Of a DNA stretch of 64,000 bases, positions 58,864 to 64,000 are shown piece by piece; the stretch's first letter is position 1, and the number at the start of each line of letters is the position of its first letter. The notes under the pieces were generated by a model that was not told where the DNA came from, did no database searches, and saw nothing but the letters and a program-made list of their open reading frames with translations. A program made the translations under genes and the position numbers. The stretch is from Cannabis sativa (Eukaryota; Streptophyta; Magnoliopsida; Rosales; Cannabaceae): positions 70,917,595-70,981,594 of the forward strand of contig NC_083601.1 in assembly GCF_029168945.1 (NCBI RefSeq), given 5' to 3'.

Positions 58864-59182
58864 CAGCCTATACTCGGTACACTGGTCATACTCCAGCTGC
58901 AAGTCATACTCTAGCCTGTACCGATGTGTTACACTATCAGCCTATACTCAGTTCATTGGTCATACTCCAGCTGCTAGTCATACTCTAGCTTAACCGATGT
59001 GATACGGTCAAATAGTACAGTACCACCAACCCTAGTATCAGCCTATACTCGGTACACTGGTCATACTCCAGCTGCTAGTCATACTCTAGCCTGTACCGAT
59101 GTGATACAGTGTCAGCCTATACTCGGTACACTGGTCATACTCCAGCTGCTAGTCATACTCTAGCCTGGACTGATGTGACACA
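58864..59182. repeat. Four-unit tandem repeat in Tekay C LTR
   Basis: Units start near 58864, 58938, 59039 and 59113 with CAGCCTATACTC, then GGTCATACTCCAGCTG and AGTCATACTCTAGC. The period is about 74 bp, with a short insert between units 2 and 3. Units 1 and 3 can fold through CGGTACA/TGTACCG. Confidence 0.9.
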
Positions 59183-59554
59183 GTAGGATGGTTCGAAGCC
59201 AAAATACATATCTAATGTAATCTAATAGGCTTTCTACATGCACGCTAAACATGTAATACATATGCATACTGTTACACTAATCTTACCTCAATTCTGAATT
59301 AAGGTGTGCCGGTCAACCTGAGTGGAACTATCAGCTCGGTGGATTACAGGCTCCTTAACCGTAAAAATCACAACACCGATAAGTGACACGCTAAATCACA
59401 ACCGGGACAAAGGTTTCAAAACCAAACTTTACCTACTGTATCAATATACAAAAATACCCCAAACTAGCAGAGAACAAACTGCCAGAAAATCCGAAACTAG
59501 CACAAAACGAAAAGTTGAGAAAAACCGGTTTCTCACCCTACTGCAAAATCTGGG

Positions 59555-59587
59555 TAACCGGTTTTACAAGCAGTGTAAAACCGGTTA
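59555..59587. repeat. Perfect hairpin in Tekay C LTR
   Basis: Arms TAACCGGTTTTAC (59555-59567) and GTAAAACCGGTTA (59575-59587), 13 bp each with no mismatch, and a 7-base loop. Confidence 0.9.
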
Positions 59588-60110
59588 ACCTGTTTTACCC
59601 AAAAAACACCAAAAATCAATTCTCCAACCAAAACGTTTCCAAACTCAACCAAACTTTCCACACCTGCGAATTAGACCCTAATAAACATTTTCCAAGTGAT
59701 AAAACAAAGCTTTATGCACAAATACTAAAAATGCAATTAAAGCTCCAAGCTTTGTGTTCAAAACTCAAGCTTGGATAAACCCCATTCACATGCATCAAAA
59801 CCTGCTAGAACCTACTCAAATATGCATAATTAAGCCTCTGAAGATAGCAGCAAACAATTACAGCACGCAGAGCAACAGATTAAACATATTTCCATAAAAA
59901 CCATAGTTTTGAGTTAAAACTTCACACTTGCTTAAAATCAACTAATCATGCATAAAAATCTATTTTATTTCATTCAATTAAACATTTTTAAACCATAGAA
60001 AACAACAACAACAACCAACAGCAGCTAACAACATTAAATCACCAAGCATGCACTTATTTTTCTTCCAACAAATCAAGAACACCAAGAAGGTTTCAAGAAC
60101 CATACCTTCT

Positions 60111-61785
60111 TAGCTTGAATCACTACCAACAATCTGAAATAATCAAGAATTTTAGAGCAAAATCCAAGCCCTAGCAGCCCCAATCAAAACCGAAAAGAAA
60201 GAGAGAGAGCTCTTGAGAGAAAATGCAAAAGTTGCTTCTTTTCTTTGATTTTTTAGAAAAATGGATAAAATGGGATAAAATGATAGTTTATTAAATTACT
60301 TTAGCCAAAATAAACTTTAAAAATCTGATTTCCCATTAACATAAAATTCACTAAAAGACAAACATACAAAATGGCAAAAAGACCATTTTGCCCTTTCCAC
60401 AATAAAAGGCATAAAAGGGTACTTAGGGGTATTCTGGGAAAGCTCTACATTCCCGACTTATCCCGACATTCCTAATGTCTAAATAAACCGTCCCACTATA
60501 CTGAGATACTAATTTGTGATTCTACTGAGCCATACACCGAGTTCCATGATGCTGGACACCGAAAATGCAAAATTATGAAATTTCACTATATGACATAAAA
60601 AATGCATTCAGAATTCAAAAATAACAGTATAAATAATTATTTAAATATCTATAAATAATTTTCATAATTAAACATAATTAACTACTAATTTCCAAATTAA
60701 ACTAAGCGGTCTTTACAACTATTCCCCCCTTAAAAGGATTTCGTCCCCGAAATCTAACCTGAATAACTCTGGATATTGAGATCTCATATTGGACTCTAGC
60801 TCCCAGGTGGCTTCCTCCACCTTGCTGTTTCTCCAGAGTACTTTGACCAAAGCTATGGTCTTATTACGAAGGACTTTATCTTTTCTATCTAGGATCTGCA
60901 CTGGCTGTTCTTCTTAAGACATATCTGGCTGCAGTTCAAGGCTCTCATAGCTTGAATCACTACCAACAAGCTGAAATAATCAAGAATTTCAGAGCAAAAT
61001 CCAAGCCCTAGCAGCCCCAATCAAAACCGAAAAGAGAGAGAGAGAGCTCTTGAAAGAAAATGCAAAAGTTGCTTCTTTTCTTTGATTTTTTAGAAAAATG
61101 GATAAAATGGGATAAAATGATAGTTTTATTAAATTACTTCAGCCAAAATAAACTTTAAAAATCTGATTTCCCATTAACATAAAATTCACTAAAAGACAAA
61201 CATACAAATGGGCAAAAAGACCATTTTGCCCTTTCCACACTAAAAGGCATAAAAGGGTACTTAGGGGTATTCTGGGAAAACTCTAAATTCCCGACTAATC
61301 TCGACATTTCCAATGTCTCAGTAAACCGTCCCACTATACTGAAATACTAATTTGTGATTCTACTGAGCCATACACCGAGTTCCATGTTGTCGGACACCGA
61401 AAATGCAAAATTATGAAATTTCACTATATGACATAAAAAAATGCATTCAGAATTCAAAAATAACAGTATAAATAATTATTTAAATATCTATAAATAATTT
61501 TCATAATTGAACATAATTAACTGCTAATTTCCAAATTAAACTAAGCGGTTTTTACAACTATTCCCCCTTAAAAGGATTTTGTCCCCGAAATCTAACCTGA
61601 ATAACTCTGGATATTAAGCTCTCATATTTGACTCTAGCTCCCAGGTGGCTTCCTCCACCTTGCTGTTTCTCCACAGTACTTTGACCAAAGCTATGGTCTT
61701 ATTCTGAAGGACTTTATCTTTTCTATCCAGGATCTGCACTGGCTGTTCTTCTTAAGACATATCTGGCTGCAGTTCAAGGCTCTCA
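60111..61785 (-). repeat. About 837-bp tandem duplication across LTR/chromodomain border
   Basis: 60111-60947 and 60948-61785 are direct copies. Each has the last LTR segment (from TAGCTTGAATCACTACCAAC), the TTTACA LTR end, polypurine tract and chromodomain end. The junction at 60948 shares TAG with both parents. The copies differ by scattered substitutions and small indels. Confidence 0.9.
60718..60731 (-). promoter_or_regulatory. Polypurine tract of Tekay C
   Basis: AAGGGGGGAATAGT on the minus strand, adjacent to the LTR. A second copy lies at about 61557-61569 because of the tandem duplication. Confidence 0.65.
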
Positions 61786-63250
61786 TAACTGAGTATATGA
61801 GAGGGATCTGAAACGTATTTTCTAAACATAGAGACATGGAATACGTTGTGAACTGCTGATAAAGCTGGAGGCAATGCTAACTGGTATGCCACTTGACCTA
61901 TCTTCTCGAGAATCTCGAAAGGTCCTATAAATCTAGGGCACAACTTGCCTCATTTCCCGAAGCGTTTGATCCCCTTCATTTGAGATACTTGTAAAAACAC
62001 ATGGTCCCCTACTCGAAACTCAACATCTTTGCGCTTCTGATCTGCGTAACTTTTTTGTCTACTCTGTGAGGCAAGCATTCTAGCTTTTATTTTTTCAATT
62101 GCCTCGTTGGTCCACTGCACTGACTCCAGACCTAGGTATTTCCTCTCCCCTGTCTCATCCCAGTGGATGGGAGATCTATACTTCCTACCGTATAACAGTT
62201 CATAGGGAGCCATCCCTATCGTACTCTGATAACTGTTGTTGTAAGAAAATTCTATCAACGGTAGATATTTGTTCCAAGAGCCTTCCAAATCCATAACACA
62301 GGCTCGTAACATGTCCTCCAATATCTAAATTGTCCTTTCGGACTGCCCATCTGTCTGAGGATGGAATGCTGTACTGAATTTTAGTTTTGTACGCATTGCT
62401 CATTGCAAACTCTACCAAAATTTGGAGGTGAACTTCGGATCTCTATCCAAAACTATAGACTTCGGTACCCCGTGAAGTCTTACAATCTCTCTAACGTACA
62501 ATTCTGCCAACTGATCCACTGTAAAGGTTGTTCTAACAGGGAGAAAATGAGCAGATTTCGTGAATCGATCCACCACAACCCAGATGGAATCGAACAAACC
62601 CGTTGTTCTAGGTAACCCAACCACGTAATCCATCGTGATACTTCCCACTTCCAATCCGGTAAGGTTAAAGGCTGCAACAACCTTGCTGGTCTCTGATGTT
62701 CAGCCTTTATTTGCTGACAAGTGAGGCATCTCGATATGAATTCTACCAAATTCTTCTTCATACCGCTCCACTAGAAGTACGGTTTAAGATCCTGGTACAT
62801 CTTAGTGGTGCTGGGATGCAAAGAATAAGGGGTAGAATGAGCCTCCTCAAAGATCTCATTCCTGAGTTCCACACTACTCGGAACACAAACCCTAGCTTTA
62901 TACAGAAGCATCCCGTTGTTTGACACTGAGAAATCCTTGGCTTGACCAGCCAAAACCTTATCTCTGATTTTCACTAACTCTGGATCATACATCTGAGCGG
63001 CTTTAATTCTTTCCAACCGATCAGATTGCAGCGTCAAGTTGTGAAGCTGACCTACCACAAACTCAATGCTGGATCTAACCATGTCTTCAGCTAACTGAGG
63101 TGAGATTTGAATCATGCTAGCTACCTGCCTGGGACCCTTCCTGCTCAGGGCATCGGCCACTACATTGGCCTTCCCAAGGTGATTGAGAATCTCACAGTCG
63201 TAATCTTTCACTAACTCCAACCGACGCCTTTGTCTCATATTCAATTCTTT
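61559..63250 (-). pseudogene. Tekay C integrase with chromodomain, broken
   Basis: Minus strand: RNase H tail (YDCEILNHLGKANVVADALS, about 63200-63140); HHCC zinc domain (EEAHSTPYSLHPSTTKMYQD ... [11 protein letters not shown], about 62850-62695); core [10 protein letters not shown] (TMDYVVGL, 62640), VLDRDPKF (62445) and QSERTI-like degraded sequence near 62330; then YNNSYQSTIGMAPYELLYGR, GPFEILEKIGQVAYQLALPP and the chromodomain-like end. There are stops near 62770, 62325, 61945 and 61755, and frameshifts near 62640 and 62410. A second copy of the chromodomain end lies at 60901-60719. Confidence 0.88.
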
Positions 63251-64000
63251 CTAAGTAAAGAAATACTTGAGACTTTTATAGTCGCTATAGATTTCACAGC
63301 TTTCTCCATAAAGGTAATGCCGCCAGATTTTCAATACAAAGACCACCGCGGCCAACTCTAGATCATGAGTCGGGTATCACTGTTCATAATCCTTTAACTG
63401 ACGAAAGGCATAAGCGATAACCCGATCGGCTTGCATTAGCACACACCCCAGACCCTGTCTGGATGCATCGCAATAGACTACAAATTTTCTCTTTGTGGGA
63501 AGGCAAAGCTAGCAGTGGAGCGGTAATCAATCTCTGTTTCAGCTCCTGAAAACTAGCTTCGCACTTATCTGACCAGACAAATCGCTGATTCTTCTTTGTA
63601 AGTTCGGTTAAGGGTGTTAAAATCTTAGAAAACCCTTCCACGAACCTACGATAATACCCAGCTAAACCCAAGAAGCTTCTAATTTCTGTCACTGTCTTCG
63701 GTCTCGGCCAATCCCTAACGGATTCTATTTTCCCGGGATCCACCTTGATCCCATCTTTGCTAACAATGTGCTCTAAGAAGGAAACCTGAGATAGCCAAAA
63801 TTCACATTTCTTGAATTTGGCGTAAAGCTTGTGTTCCCGAAGCCGCTGCAAAACCATCTGAAGATGTAACTCATGCTCCTCTTCTGACTGAGAGTACACA
63901 AGGATGTCGTCGATAAACATGATAACACAGATATCGAGGAAATCCTTGAATACCCTATTCATTAAATCCATAAAGGCAGCAGGAGCATTGGTTAGTCCAA
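63250..64000 (-). pseudogene. Tekay C reverse transcriptase and RNase H, partial
   Basis: Minus strand from the window edge: [17 protein letters not shown], then the active-site box [27 protein letters not shown] and [19 protein letters not shown] (64000 to about 63600). RNase H follows with [15 protein letters not shown] and, after a 1-base shift near 63490, [26 protein letters not shown] and IYSDYKSL (to about 63250). Stops near 63380 and 63250. RT fingers and protease lie beyond the window. Confidence 0.88.

Larger units (their letters stand above)
58356..60717 (-). repeat. 3' LTR of Tekay element C
   Basis: 2,362 bp, TGTAACAACC...GGTCTTTACA on the plus strand. Contains a four-unit repeat (58864-59182) and a perfect ACCGGT-centred hairpin (59555-59587). 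Confidence 0.85.
58356..64000 (-). mobile_element. Tekay/Del chromovirus C, runs off the window
   Basis: Minus orientation: 3' LTR (58356-60717), polypurine tract, chromodomain, integrase, RNase H and RT up to 64000, where the RT frame is still open. A tandem duplication (60111-61785) repeats the LTR start and the chromodomain end. The protein is close to that of element A (compare VLRNKTIA and VKVLWRNSKVEEATWELES). Confidence 0.9.

Overview
The window is repeat-dense, AT-rich nuclear DNA from a flowering plant, most likely a eudicot. The evidence is the set of plant-restricted transposon lineages: a MULE carrying a Ulp1/DUF1985 gene, Ptta/En-Spm CACTA, Tat and Tekay/Del Ty3-gypsy, Ty1-copia, and a 5S-bearing Cassandra TRIM. 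I cannot name the species from sequence alone. I found no intact host gene, tRNA, true rRNA locus or CRISPR. Nearly every recognisable coding stretch is a decayed transposon gene.

Layout. 1-6666 is AT-rich intergenic DNA with a CACTA-like terminus, a long-armed MITE-like inverted repeat and diverged tandem repeats. 6676-17755 is one large MULE, bounded by a 9-bp duplication (TACTTTTTA). It carries a broken MURA-type transposase on the plus strand and a broken eight-exon DUF1985 + Ulp1-like (C48) gene on the minus strand. A 1.9-kb solo copia LTR with a CAAGT target duplication sits inside the transposase. 17765-20691 is AT-rich DNA with an old LTR-like remnant. 20692-28993 is a decayed Tat-type gypsy element (minus strand gag-PR-RT-RNaseH-aRNaseH-INT) with a coiled-coil antisense ORF beyond INT and a 1.2-kb insertion between PR and RT that duplicated CTGTT. 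29040-30310 is a copia leader and partial LTR (minus).

30311-34600 is a left-truncated CACTA element with a Ptta/En-Spm-type gene and a 48-bp-arm palindrome near its right terminus. A Helitron 3' end follows at 34940-34967. 35465-37301 is a second solo copia LTR (minus, target duplication ATATT), placed among gypsy fragments. 38008-41640 is a Tekay element (minus, 3' LTR + chromodomain + integrase). It is cut off by a plus-strand Ty1-copia element at 41641-52346 whose leader contains a complete Cassandra TRIM (44495-45435, target duplication ATTAA).

52347-56224 is the gag/leader and 5' LTR of a second Tekay element; its LTR holds a striking array of covarying hairpins. 56225-56789 is a partial copia LTR. 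56790-58355 is the 3' part of a plus-strand Tat element (antisense ORF, then 3' LTR start). 58356-64000 is a third Tekay element (minus) with a tandem duplication across its LTR/chromodomain boundary; it runs off the right edge.

The region therefore reads as nested transposons. Order can be read in places: the MULE is older than the solo LTR inside it, the Tat element older than the insertion in its pol, and the copia element older than its Cassandra. The most informative items are the Ulp1-carrying MULE with exact boundaries, the Cassandra copy, and the structured hairpins conserved in Tekay LTRs.
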